A stretch of DNA of 6,462 nt from the NCBI GenBank assembly GCA_018715425.1, contig DVLR01000132.1, positions 1-6,462 of the forward strand, in the 5' to 3' direction. Made by a program: the position numbers and the translations under genes. This document shows positions 1 through 6,462 of this stretch, in pieces. The notes below the pieces were generated by a model that saw only the letters and a list, made by a program, of their open reading frames with translations, was not told the DNA's origin and made no database searches. Source of the stretch: Candidatus Merdenecus merdavium (GTDB lineage Bacteria; Bacillota; Clostridia; Lachnospirales; Lachnospiraceae). Each line of letters opens with the position of its first letter. Position 1 is the first letter of the stretch.

Positions 1-1
1 T

Positions 2-730
2 GTTACCATGTTTGGCTGTGTGGGGGCAGATGGTGCAGGGGCTCAGCTTCTGGAAAATTTAAAAGAGCAAGGCGTTAATACGCAATTTATTAAAGTTTGC
101 CAGGGCGTTCCCACAGGGATTGCATCCATCACCGTAGCTGAAAATGATAATACCATTATCGTTGTGGCAGGTGCCAATCATAAGGTGGATGAAGATTATG
201 TTGAAGAAATTTCAAAAGAGTTACTAGACTATGACATGGTTGTACTTCAGCACGAGATTCCACTCACTACAGTAAAAAAAGTCATGGAGTTTTGTTACCA
301 AAATCAAATCGATGTTATCTTAAATCCAGCACCAGCATTTCCACTGGATTTGGAGATGATCGAAAAAGCTACTTATATTACGCCAAATGAGCATGAGGCA
401 AAGATCATTTTTGGTGATCAAAGTAGAGAAGAGATGCTGAAAAAATATCCAGAAAAGTTAATTATCACCCTAGGAGCCAAGGGTGTGACGACGTGCTTAA
501 AATCAGGAGAAATACTAACTGTGCCAGTTCGCCCTGCTAAGGTTGTAGATACCACTGGTGCAGGTGATACTTTAAACGGAGCTTTTGCATTTATAAAATC
601 AAGAGGAGTGACCATGGAAGAGGCTCTTAGATTTGCAAATACAGCAGCTAGCCTTTCTACAGAAAAGTTTGGCGCTCAAGGAGGGATGCCAACCTTTGAT
701 GAAGTAACCAATGGGTTAAAGGAGATTTAA
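2..730 (+). CDS. rbsK: Ribokinase, PfkB family (5' end outside window)
   Basis: Cytoplasmic sugar kinase that most likely converts D-ribose and ATP to D-ribose 5-phosphate, feeding ribose into the pentose phosphate pathway. The frame is open from base 2 to a TAA at 728-730. The ATG at 8 is internal, because codons for V-T precede it and the protein there is already mid-domain. Numbering from that Met, visible motifs are NPAPAFPLD (typical ribokinase NPAPA segment), YITPNEHEAKIIFG (the TPNE-EAE element), IITLGAKGV (nucleotide-side strand), and the PfkB signature DTTGAGDTLNGAFAF, in which D187 of GAGD is the expected catalytic base. About 53 residues follow this Asp, as in E. coli RbsK (309 aa), so roughly 65-70 N-terminal residues, including the GGKGAN sugar-binding motif, lie off the left edge. 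Ribokinase is the best fit, but substrate specificity in PfkB kinases cannot be fixed without the N-terminus, and a related carbohydrate kinase is possible. Confidence 0.88.
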   Translation, partial: VTMFGCVGADGAGAQLLENLKEQGVNTQFIKVCQGVPTGIASITVAENDNTIIVVAGANHKVDEDYVEEISKELLDYDMVVLQHEIPLTTVKKVMEFCYQNQIDVILNPAPAFPLDLEMIEKATYITPNEHEAKIIFGDQSREEMLKKYPEKLIITLGAKGVTTCLKSGEILTVPVRPAKVVDTTGAGDTLNGAFAFIKSRGVTMEEALRFANTAASLSTEKFGAQGGMPTFDEVTNGLKEI

Positions 731-733
731 GTA

Positions 734-751
734 CAAGGCTTCCCAGCCTTG
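734..751 (+). terminator. Hairpin after rbsK, weak terminator candidate
   Basis: CAAGGCT (734-740) pairs perfectly with AGCCTTG (745-751) around a four-base TCCC loop, starting four bases after the ribokinase stop. The position suits transcript termination or 3'-end protection of the upstream message. There is no downstream T-run (ACATTACAA follows), so it is not a convincing intrinsic terminator. Its 3' arm overlaps the first bases of the -35 box of the next promoter. Confidence 0.4.
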
Positions 752-777
752 ACATTACAATTGGAAAGTCTTATAAT
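749..777 (+). promoter_or_regulatory. Consensus SigA/sigma-70 promoter of ileS leader
   Basis: A perfect -35 box TTGACA (749-754) and a perfect -10 box TATAAT (772-777) are separated by 17 bases, the ideal spacing. No extended -10 TG is present. Transcription is expected to start at about 783-785, which places the whole T-box leader inside the transcript. Such a strong promoter fits a gene whose output is set mainly by attenuation in the leader. Confidence 0.92.
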
Positions 778-786
778 ATTGGCATA

Positions 787-812
787 TATGGAAGATTCTA
801 CGAGATTCCATA
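787..812 (+). other. 5' leader hairpin ahead of T-box stem I
   Basis: TATGGAA (787-793) pairs perfectly with TTCCATA (806-812). Inside the 12-base loop TCT (797-799) can also pair with AGA (803-805). It would form within a few bases of the predicted 5' end of the transcript and lies before the conserved T-box core. A role in 5'-end stability is possible but is inference. Confidence 0.45.
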
Positions 813-1003
813 GTTATATAGAAACAGTGACGAAGACAGTAAATTATTATAGAAGCTTTTAGCGAGTTGGAGATGGTGAAAGTCCAATACAAGTATATAT
901 AATTGAAAATCACTTCTGAGTTCCGGACTGAAATTAAGGTATGAATGAAGTAGGTAACCGGCGCCTTTCCAGCGTTAAAGGGAACACGTATGATAGTATG
1001 TGT

Positions 1004-1038
1004 AATAGGTGGTCACGAATAGTTTAGACTCTCGTCCT
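1004..1038 (+). promoter_or_regulatory. T-box antiterminator element
   Basis: In the antiterminator fold AGG (1007-1009) pairs with CCT (1036-1038) and ACGA (1015-1018) pairs with TCGT (1032-1035). This leaves a bulge starting with TGGT (1010-1013) that would bind the free acceptor end of uncharged tRNA-Ile. The downstream half uses the 5' arm of the terminator, so the two folds are mutually exclusive. Compared with the family consensus AGGGTGGNACCGCG, the element here is AGGTGGTCACGA, with about two bases missing from the bulge. The exact pairing is my hand fold. Confidence 0.78.
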
Positions 1039-1060
1039 TTTACAGGATGAGAGTCTTTTT
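1026..1060 (+). terminator. T-box intrinsic terminator of ileS leader
   Basis: AGACTCTCGTCC (1026-1037) pairs with GGATGAGAGTCT (1045-1056), a 12-bp stem with a single G-U pair and a seven-base loop (TTTTACA), followed directly by a run of T to 1060. This is a textbook intrinsic terminator. It should stop transcription when tRNA-Ile is charged, and is displaced by the antiterminator when it is not. Confidence 0.93.
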
Positions 1061-1108
1061 AGATTTACGCATATATTCATTCAATTAGATGGAAAAGTAC
1101 GATATTTT

Positions 1109-1115
1109 AAGGAGG
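1109..1115 (+). promoter_or_regulatory. Ribosome binding site of ileS
   Basis: AAGGAGG lies seven bases before the ATG at 1123, an ideal Shine-Dalgarno match and spacing. It fixes the start of ileS. It lies downstream of the terminator, outside the T-box fold, which supports transcriptional rather than translational control. Confidence 0.9.
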
Positions 1116-1122
1116 AATACTG

Positions 1123-4100
1123 ATGTACGACAAAGTATCAACCAATCTCAATTTTGTTGAACGAGAAAAAAAAGTAGAAAAATTCTGGGAAGATCAACAG
1201 ATTTTTAAGAAGAGTATGGACATAAAAAAAGAAGGGGAAACATATACGTTTTATGATGGGCCTCCAACAGCTAACGGTAAGCCACATATTGGTCACGTAT
1301 TGACTCGCGTTATTAAAGATATGATTCCAAGATATCAAACCATGAAAGGCAAAATGGTACCGCGTAAAGCTGGATGGGATACTCACGGATTGCCTGTGGA
1401 ACTTGAAGTGGAAAAAATGCTTGGCCTTGATGGTAAAGAACAAATTGAAGAATACGGTTTAGAACCATTTATCGGTCATTGTAAGGATAGTGTTTGGAAA
1501 TACAAAGGTATGTGGGAGGATTTTTCAAAAACCGTTGGATTTTGGGCTGACATGGAACATCCTTATGTTACCTATGAAAATAACTTTATTGAATCAGAGT
1601 GGTGGGCATTGAAGACCATATGGGAGAAGGGTCTCTTATATAAAGGACACAAAATTGTACCTTACTGTCCAAGATGTGGTACACCATTATCTACCCACGA
1701 AGTTTCTCAAGGATACAAAGACGTAAAAGAAAAATCAGCAATTGTACGGTTCAAAGCAAAAGATGAAGATGCATATATCTTAGCATGGACCACAACACCA
1801 TGGACCTTGCCTTCAAACGTTGCTCTATGTGTGAATCCTAAGGAGACGTATGTAAAAGTGGAAGCTGATGGGCATATTTATTATCTGGCAGAGGCATTGT
1901 GTGAAAAGACTTTTGATGGCATGTTTAAAGTATTAGAAACTTACATCGGAAAAGATTTAGAATATAAAGAATATGAACCACTTTTTGCTTTTGACGGAGT
2001 GGATTTAAAGGGTAAAAAAGGATACTACATGACTTGTGCTGACTACGTTACTCTAACAGATGGTACTGGAGTCGTTCATATTGCACCTGCATTTGGTGAA
2101 GATGACTCTCAAGTAGGAAAAAAATACGATCTACCTTTCTTACAACTTGTAGATAGTAAAGGAGAAATGGTAAAAGAAACCCCTTGGGCAGGAACCTTTT
2201 GTAAAGATGCAGATCCATTAATATTACAGGATTTAGAATCTAGGGGATTATTATTTGCAGCTCCTAACTTTGAGCATAGTTATCCACACTGTTGGAGATG
2301 TGATACACCACTGATTTACTATGCTAGAGAATCTTGGTTTATTAAGATGACTGCAGTGAAAGACGACTTAATCAGAAATAATAATACCATTCATTGGATT
2401 CCAGAAAGTATAGGAAAAGGTCGTTTTGGTGATTGGATCGAAAACGTTCAGGACTGGGGTATTAGCCGTGATAGATACTGGGGAACGCCTTTAAATATTT
2501 GGGAATGCCAATGTGGGCATCAGCATTCTATTGGTAGCATTGAAGAGCTTAAGAACTTATCAAGTAATTGCCCAGATGATATTGAACTCCATAGACCGTA
2601 TATCGATGATGTTACTTTTCCATGTGAAAAATGTGGTAAAGAAATGCATCGCGTGCCAGAGGTTATCGACTGTTGGTTTGATTCAGGAGCAATGCCATTT
2701 GCACAACATCACTACCCATTTGAAAATAAAGATCTCTTTGAGCAACAATTCCCTGCAGATTTTATTTCAGAAGCTGTGGATCAGACGAGAGGATGGTTTT
2801 ACTCTTTATTAGCAATTTCAACCTTGATCTTTAATGAAGCACCATATAAAAATGTTATTGTTTTAGGTCACGTTCAAGACGAAAATGGTCAGAAAATGTC
2901 TAAGTCAAAAGGAAATGCCGTAGATCCATTTGATGCATTAGAAACTTATGGAGCAGATGCAATTCGCTGGTACTTCTATATTAATAGTGCGCCATGGTTA
3001 CCAAATCGATTCCATGGTAAAGCAGTTATGGAAGGTCAGAGAAAATTCATGGGTACTTTATGGAATACGTATGCCTTCTTTGTACTTTATGCAAATATTG
3101 ATGAATTTGATCCTACCAAGTATGAATTAGACTACGAGAAACTTCCTGTTATGGATCAGTGGTTGTTATCAAAGTTGAATACCATGGTAAAAGAGGTAGA
3201 TACCAATCTTTCCAACTACAAAATTCCAGAGACTGCAAGAGCATTACAACAGTTTGTGGATGATATGAGTAACTGGTACGTAAGAAGAAGCCGTGAACGA
3301 TTCTGGGCAAAAGGAATGGAGCAAGATAAAATCAATGCTTATATGACTCTTTATGAAGCATTAGTGACCGTTTGTAAGGCAGCAGCACCAATGGTACCAT
3401 TTATCACTGAGGATATTTACCAAAACTTAGTGAAAAAGGTAGATAAAGATGCACCAGAGAGCATTCATCTATGTGACTTCCCAGAAGTTCATGAGTCAAT
3501 GATCAACAAAGAGCTGGAAACTAGTATGGATCAAGTGTTAAAAGTGGTTGTGATGGGTCGTGCTTGTAGGAATACAGCCAATGTAAAGAACAGGCAACCA
3601 ATTGCCAATATGTTTATTAAATCAGACTTTACCTTAGATCAATTCTATATAGATATTATTCAAGAAGAGTTAAATGTAAAGAACGTTACCTTTACAGATG
3701 ATGTAAGGGACTTTACAACCTACGCATTTAAACCACAATTAAAAACGGTAGGACCTAAATTTGGTAAACAGCTCAATGCTATTCGCAAAGCTTTATCCCA
3801 GTTAGATGGTAATGTAGCTATGGATGAAATCAAGGAAAAAGGAAGTTTGGATCTTGATTTAGACGGAGAAGCTGTAAACTTATTAACGGAAGATTTGCTT
3901 ATCGATACTGCTCAAAAAGATGGTTACGTATCTGAAAATGATAATGACATTACCGTAGTATTAGATGTAAACTTAAGCAAAGAGTTAATCGAAGAAGGGT
4001 TTGTAAGAGAATTAATCAGTAAGATTCAGACCATGAGAAAAGAAGCTGGATTTGAAGTAATGGATAAGATTATTGTAACTTGTGCAAACAATGAGAAAGC

Positions 4101-4242
4101 CTCTGAAATCTTTACAAAATTTAAAGAAGAGATACAGTCAGAAGTTCTTGCATTAAATATCATCTTAGACGAGACAAAAGGGTATGCAAAGGAATGGAAT
4201 ATTAATGGAGAAACCGTTATGCTAGGAGTGGAGAAACAGTAA
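1123..4242 (+). CDS. ileS: Isoleucyl-tRNA synthetase, IleS2-like
   Basis: Cytoplasmic class Ia enzyme that charges tRNA-Ile with isoleucine using ATP and edits mischarged valine. The Rossmann core opens with GPPTANGKPHIGH (HIGH at 55-58), and KMSKS is at 591-595. The CP1 editing insert shows the Thr-rich TTTPWTLPSN (223-232) and GTGVVHIAPAFGEDD. D328 of the latter aligns with E. coli D342, which anchors the substrate amino group during editing, so editing looks intact. Cysteine pairs at 182/185 (CPRC), 390/393 (CWRC), 462/464 and 501/504 are probable zinc ligands. WFDSGAMPF (518-526) precedes the second half of the core, and the anticodon-binding helical domain runs from about 677, including SNWYVRRSRERFW. 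The protein is 1039 aa, against about 920-940 for the common bacterial type. Its last 200 residues carry no CxxC pair, so the IleS1 C-terminal zinc ribbon is absent. Both facts point to the eukaryote-like IleS2 class, many members of which tolerate mupirocin. The start is set by AAGGAGG seven bases upstream, and the stop is TAA. Confidence 0.97.
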   Translation: MYDKVSTNLNFVEREKKVEKFWEDQQIFKKSMDIKKEGETYTFYDGPPTANGKPHIGHVLTRVIKDMIPRYQTMKGKMVPRKAGWDTHGLPVELEVEKMLGLDGKEQIEEYGLEPFIGHCKDSVWKYKGMWEDFSKTVGFWADMEHPYVTYENNFIESEWWALKTIWEKGLLYKGHKIVPYCPRCGTPLSTHEVSQGYKDVKEKSAIVRFKAKDEDAYILAWTTTPWTLPSNVALCVNPKETYVKVEADGHIYYLAEALCEKTFDGMFKVLETYIGKDLEYKEYEPLFAFDGVDLKGKKGYYMTCADYVTLTDGTGVVHIAPAFGEDDSQVGKKYDLPFLQLVDSKGEMVKETPWAGTFCKDADPLILQDLESRGLLFAAPNFEHSYPHCWRCDTPLIYYARESWFIKMTAVKDDLIRNNNTIHWIPESIGKGRFGDWIENVQDWGISRDRYWGTPLNIWECQCGHQHSIGSIEELKNLSSNCPDDIELHRPYIDDVTFPCEKCGKEMHRVPEVIDCWFDSGAMPFAQHHYPFENKDLFEQQFPADFISEAVDQTRGWFYSLLAISTLIFNEAPYKNVIVLGHVQDENGQKMSKSKGNAVDPFDALETYGADAIRWYFYINSAPWLPNRFHGKAVMEGQRKFMGTLWNTYAFFVLYANIDEFDPTKYELDYEKLPVMDQWLLSKLNTMVKEVDTNLSNYKIPETARALQQFVDDMSNWYVRRSRERFWAKGMEQDKINAYMTLYEALVTVCKAAAPMVPFITEDIYQNLVKKVDKDAPESIHLCDFPEVHESMINKELETSMDQVLKVVVMGRACRNTANVKNRQPIANMFIKSDFTLDQFYIDIIQEELNVKNVTFTDDVRDFTTYAFKPQLKTVGPKFGKQLNAIRKALSQLDGNVAMDEIKEKGSLDLDLDGEAVNLLTEDLLIDTAQKDGYVSENDNDITVVLDVNLSKELIEEGFVRELISKIQTMRKEAGFEVMDKIIVTCANNEKASEIFTKFKEEIQSEVLALNIILDETKGYAKEWNINGETVMLGVEKQ

Positions 4243-4300
4243 TAGATATGTTTTTGCAGTACTCGTTTCCTCTCTCAATAAACCTGAAAGGAAGATTAGG
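4243..4300 (+). other. Short ileS-glgP intergenic gap with RBS
   Basis: These 58 bases contain a purine-rich ribosome binding site, AAAGGAAG (4287-4294), with its AGGA core eight bases before the glgP ATG. I find no hairpin followed by a T-run, so no intrinsic terminator for ileS, and no good promoter. TTCCT (4267-4271) could pair with AGGAA (4289-4293) across the ribosome binding site, but five base pairs over a 17-base loop is weak. The gap is compatible with co-transcription of ileS and glgP. Confidence 0.6.
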
Positions 4301-6462
4301 ATGGTAGAAAAATTTGATAAAGAAGCATTTATTCAAGAAGTAAAGAATAACGTCAAAGCATTATATAGAACAACTATAGATAAGGCAAATAAGCAACAGA
4401 TATACCAAGGGGTATCTTATGCAGTAAAAGATCATATCATCGATAACTGGATTGAAACTCAGAAAAGGTATGATGAGAAAGATGTAAAGACCGTGTATTA
4501 TCTTTCTATGGAATTTCTAATGGGAAGAGCACTTGGTAATAACTTGATCAACTTAACTTCTTATCATCAGGTAGCAGAAGCCCTTGAGGAATTAGGATTT
4601 GATTTAAATGCTATTGAAGACCAGGAGCCAGATGCGGCTCTTGGAAATGGAGGACTAGGAAGATTGGCAGCATGCTTCTTAGACTCGTTGGCCACTTTAG
4701 GATATAGTGCTTATGGATGTGGTATTCGTTACCGTTATGGAATGTTTAAACAGAAAATAAAAGATGGTTATCAGGTAGAAGTACCCGATAACTGGTTAGA
4801 AAATGGAAATCCTTTTGAACTTCCTCGTAAGGAGTATTCAAAAGAAGTGAGGTTTGGCGGATACGTCAGAATTCAGTATAACGAAGAATTAAAGAAAAAT
4901 GAGTTTATCCACGAAGGATACCAAGGGGTTTTAGCAGTACCTTATGATATCCCCATTGTGGGGTATGGAAATGGTATTGTAAATACTCTTCGTATTTGGG
5001 ATGCAGAAGCGATGAATAGCTTTGAGCTTGATTCCTTTGATAAGGGAGACTACCAAAAGGCAGTAGAGCAACAAAACTTAGCAAGAAATATCGTAGAAGT
5101 CTTATATCCAAATGATAACCACTACGCTGGAAAAGAGCTAAGGTTAAAACAGCAATACTTCTTTATCTCTGCAAGTATTCAAGAAGCTGTTTCTAAGTAT
5201 AAAAAGAAACATGGAGATGTTAGAAAGTTATATGAAAAGGTGGTATTCCAATTGAATGATACCCACCCAACGGTAACGGTACCAGAGCTTATGCGTATTT
5301 TAATGGACGAAAACGGACTTGATTGGGATGAAGCTTGGGAGGTTACCACCAAATGCTGTGCTTATACAAACCATACCATTATGGCAGAGGCTTTGGAAAA
5401 GTGGCCAATTGATCTATTTTCAAGATTATTGCCAAGAATTTATCAAATTGTAGATGAAATTAATAGAAGGTTTATTTTAGAGATTCAACAGAAATATCCA
5501 TATAGCGAGGAGAAAATTGCTAAGATGGCTATTTTATATAATGGTCAAGTAAGGATGGCTTATCTGGCTATTGTTGGAAGTTTTTCCGTAAATGGTGTTG
5601 CTAGACTTCATACAGAGATCTTAAAGAAAGAAGAATTGAAGGATTTCTATGAGTTTACGCCACAAAAGTTCAATAATAAAACCAATGGTATCACCCAAAG
5701 AAGATTTCTATTACACGGAAATCCACTTCTTGCCAACTGGATAACCAGTCATATAGGTGAAGGTTGGATTACAGACTTAGAGCAAATTGCCAATTTAAAA
5801 CCTTTAGCAGAAGATAAAAAAGCAAGAAAAGAATTTATGGACATTAAGTATAAAAATAAAATTCGCCTTGCAAAATACATCAAAGAACATAATAACATTG
5901 ATGTAGATCCAAATTCTATTTTTGATGTTCAAGTGAAGCGTCTTCATGAATATAAGCGTCAGCTGTTAAATATCCTTCACGTGGTGTATTTGTACAATCA
6001 ATTGAAAGAAAATCCTCAAATGGAGTTTTATCCAAGGACATTTATCTTTGGAGCAAAGGCAGCTGCTGGTTATGGAGTGGCAAAACTCACAATTAAGCTA
6101 ATTACAGCTGTTGCAGAGGTGGTAAACAACGATAAGAGTATCCAAGATAAAATCAAAGTGGTTTTTATCGAAAACTATTGTGTGTCTAACGCTGAGCTTA
6201 TTTTTGCGGCTGCAGACGTAAGCGAACAGATTTCTACAGCTAGTAAAGAAGCCTCTGGAACTGGCAATATGAAATTTATGTTAAATGGAGCTTTGACCCT
6301 TGGAACCATGGATGGGGCAAATGTAGAGATTATGGAGGAAGTTGGAGAAGAAAATGGCTTTATTTTCGGACTTAGTTCTGATGAAGTGATTCACTTTGAA
6401 AACCATGGAGGATACAATCCAGAAGAGATCTATCATCATGATGAAGACATCAAAAAGGTTTT
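4301..6462 (+). CDS. glgP: Glycogen/maltodextrin phosphorylase (3' end outside window)
   Basis: Cytoplasmic PLP-dependent GT35 enzyme that removes glucose units from alpha-1,4-glucan ends with phosphate, giving glucose 1-phosphate. The frame is open from the ATG at 4301 to the right edge, 720 codons without a stop. Motifs in order are SMEFLMGRAL near the N-terminus, the glycine loop GNGGLGRLAAC (115-125), QLNDTHP (317-323), TNHTIMAEALEKW with H358 matching the catalytic His377 of rabbit muscle phosphorylase, DVQVKRLHEYKRQ with K546, R547 and K552 matching rabbit K568, R569 and K574, and the PLP site EASGTGNMKFMLNG with K658 matching rabbit K680. The constant offset of 22 in the last two blocks shows an intact catalytic core. 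The N-terminus is about 20 residues shorter than the animal enzyme and lacks its Ser14 phosphorylation segment, as is usual in bacteria. About 90-100 C-terminal residues should lie off the edge. Whether glycogen or maltodextrin is preferred cannot be read from motifs. The start is supported by AGGA eight bases upstream. Confidence 0.95.
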   Translation, partial: MVEKFDKEAFIQEVKNNVKALYRTTIDKANKQQIYQGVSYAVKDHIIDNWIETQKRYDEKDVKTVYYLSMEFLMGRALGNNLINLTSYHQVAEALEELGFDLNAIEDQEPDAALGNGGLGRLAACFLDSLATLGYSAYGCGIRYRYGMFKQKIKDGYQVEVPDNWLENGNPFELPRKEYSKEVRFGGYVRIQYNEELKKNEFIHEGYQGVLAVPYDIPIVGYGNGIVNTLRIWDAEAMNSFELDSFDKGDYQKAVEQQNLARNIVEVLYPNDNHYAGKELRLKQQYFFISASIQEAVSKYKKKHGDVRKLYEKVVFQLNDTHPTVTVPELMRILMDENGLDWDEAWEVTTKCCAYTNHTIMAEALEKWPIDLFSRLLPRIYQIVDEINRRFILEIQQKYPYSEEKIAKMAILYNGQVRMAYLAIVGSFSVNGVARLHTEILKKEELKDFYEFTPQKFNNKTNGITQRRFLLHGNPLLANWITSHIGEGWITDLEQIANLKPLAEDKKARKEFMDIKYKNKIRLAKYIKEHNNIDVDPNSIFDVQVKRLHEYKRQLLNILHVVYLYNQLKENPQMEFYPRTFIFGAKAAAGYGVAKLTIKLITAVAEVVNNDKSIQDKIKVVFIENYCVSNAELIFAAADVSEQISTASKEASGTGNMKFMLNGALTLGTMDGANVEIMEEVGEENGFIFGLSSDEVIHFENHGGYNPEEIYHHDEDIKKV

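Larger units (their letters stand above)
821..1060 (+). promoter_or_regulatory. T-box riboswitch, tRNA-Ile responsive (AUC specifier)
   Basis: This leader RNA senses the charging state of tRNA-Ile and controls read-through into ileS. Stem I is clear. Its base is CAGT (825-828) with ACTG (927-930). A kink-turn-like GA/GA step (829-830 with 918-919) and GAAG/CTTC (832-835 with 913-916) follow. The AGTA-type specifier loop comes next, then AATTAT/ATAATT (842-847 with 899-904). The apical part holds the hallmark GCGAGTTGGAGATGGTGAA, with TTGGA/TCCAA pairing (867-871 with 883-887). The specifier triplet is ATC at 909-911, in the usual GAA-NNN-A context, so it pairs with the GAU anticodon of tRNA-Ile. 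Downstream are CCTTT/AAAGG (964-968 with 977-981), a stem III-like hairpin (984-990 with 997-1003), the T-box sequence with UGGU at 1010-1013, and a terminator. UGGU complements an ACCA acceptor end. The gene that follows is ileS, which confirms the specificity independently. Confidence 0.95.

Noticed and set aside
8..10. ATG at base 8 as the start of the ribokinase
   Set aside because: The frame continues upstream to the window edge, no ribosome binding site can be seen, and a start here would remove the N-terminal sugar-binding part of the fold. The gene begins outside the window.
418..615. Antisense open frame within the ribokinase gene
   Set aside because: It is the complement of the conserved PfkB signature region and has no recognisable domain, so it is a shadow of the real gene.
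731..1122. A small leader peptide gene between rbsK and ileS
   Set aside because: No short open frame with a good ribosome binding site is evident, and the conserved T-box elements account for most of the region.
1138..1443. Antisense open frame of 101 codons within the start of ileS
   Set aside because: It lies opposite the conserved catalytic start of ileS, and its Phe/His/Ser-rich product looks like the complement of A-rich codons. I see no convincing evidence that it is a gene.
2513..3130. Two + strand open frames (2513-2812 and 2948-3130) inside ileS in another frame
   Set aside because: Both are overlapped entirely by the conserved synthetase core around the KMSKS region. They have no recognisable domain and are chance frames.
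4254..4282. Promoter candidate TTGCAG-17-AATAAA upstream of glgP
   Set aside because: The spacing is right, but the -35 matches consensus at only about three positions and the -10 is poor. In A/T-rich sequence this is expected by chance.
4905..5111. Antisense open frame within glgP
   Set aside because: It lies opposite continuous phosphorylase coding sequence with conserved family residues on the other strand, so it is a chance frame.

Overview
The window reads as ordinary chromosomal sequence from an AT-rich low-GC Gram-positive bacterium, most likely a Clostridia/Lachnospiraceae-type organism. This rests on the A/T-rich codon choice, strong AGGAGG-type ribosome binding sites, a T-box leader in front of an aminoacyl-tRNA synthetase gene, and the character of the proteins. 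I see no mobile element, CRISPR array, rRNA or tRNA gene, and no sign of recent transfer. All genes lie on the + strand.

Layout: (1) 2-730 is the 3' three-quarters of a PfkB-family sugar kinase, best matched to ribokinase (rbsK), cut by the left edge. (2) 731-1122 is a 392-base non-coding region that is almost wholly regulatory. It holds a hairpin just after rbsK, a perfect-consensus sigma-70/SigA promoter (TTGACA, 17 bases, TATAAT), a leader hairpin, and a complete tRNA-Ile-sensing T-box riboswitch with an AUC specifier, antiterminator and 12-bp terminator. An AAGGAGG ribosome binding site follows. (3) 1123-4242 is a complete isoleucyl-tRNA synthetase of 1039 aa, whose length and lack of a C-terminal zinc ribbon point to the eukaryote-like IleS2 class. 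(4) After a 58-base gap with no recognisable terminator comes glycogen/maltodextrin phosphorylase (glgP), from 4301, running off the right edge with 720 codons visible.

How the parts work together: scarcity of charged tRNA-Ile lets uncharged tRNA stabilise the antiterminator, so transcription from the strong promoter reads into ileS. Because no terminator is visible between ileS and glgP, glgP may receive read-through from the same transcript. That would be an indirect link between isoleucine starvation and glycogen breakdown, and it is inference only. The ribokinase appears to be the end of a separate upstream unit.

I did not find an undescribed system here. The most worthwhile points are the shortened T-box bulge sequence, the IleS2-type enzyme under T-box control, and the possible ileS-glgP read-through.
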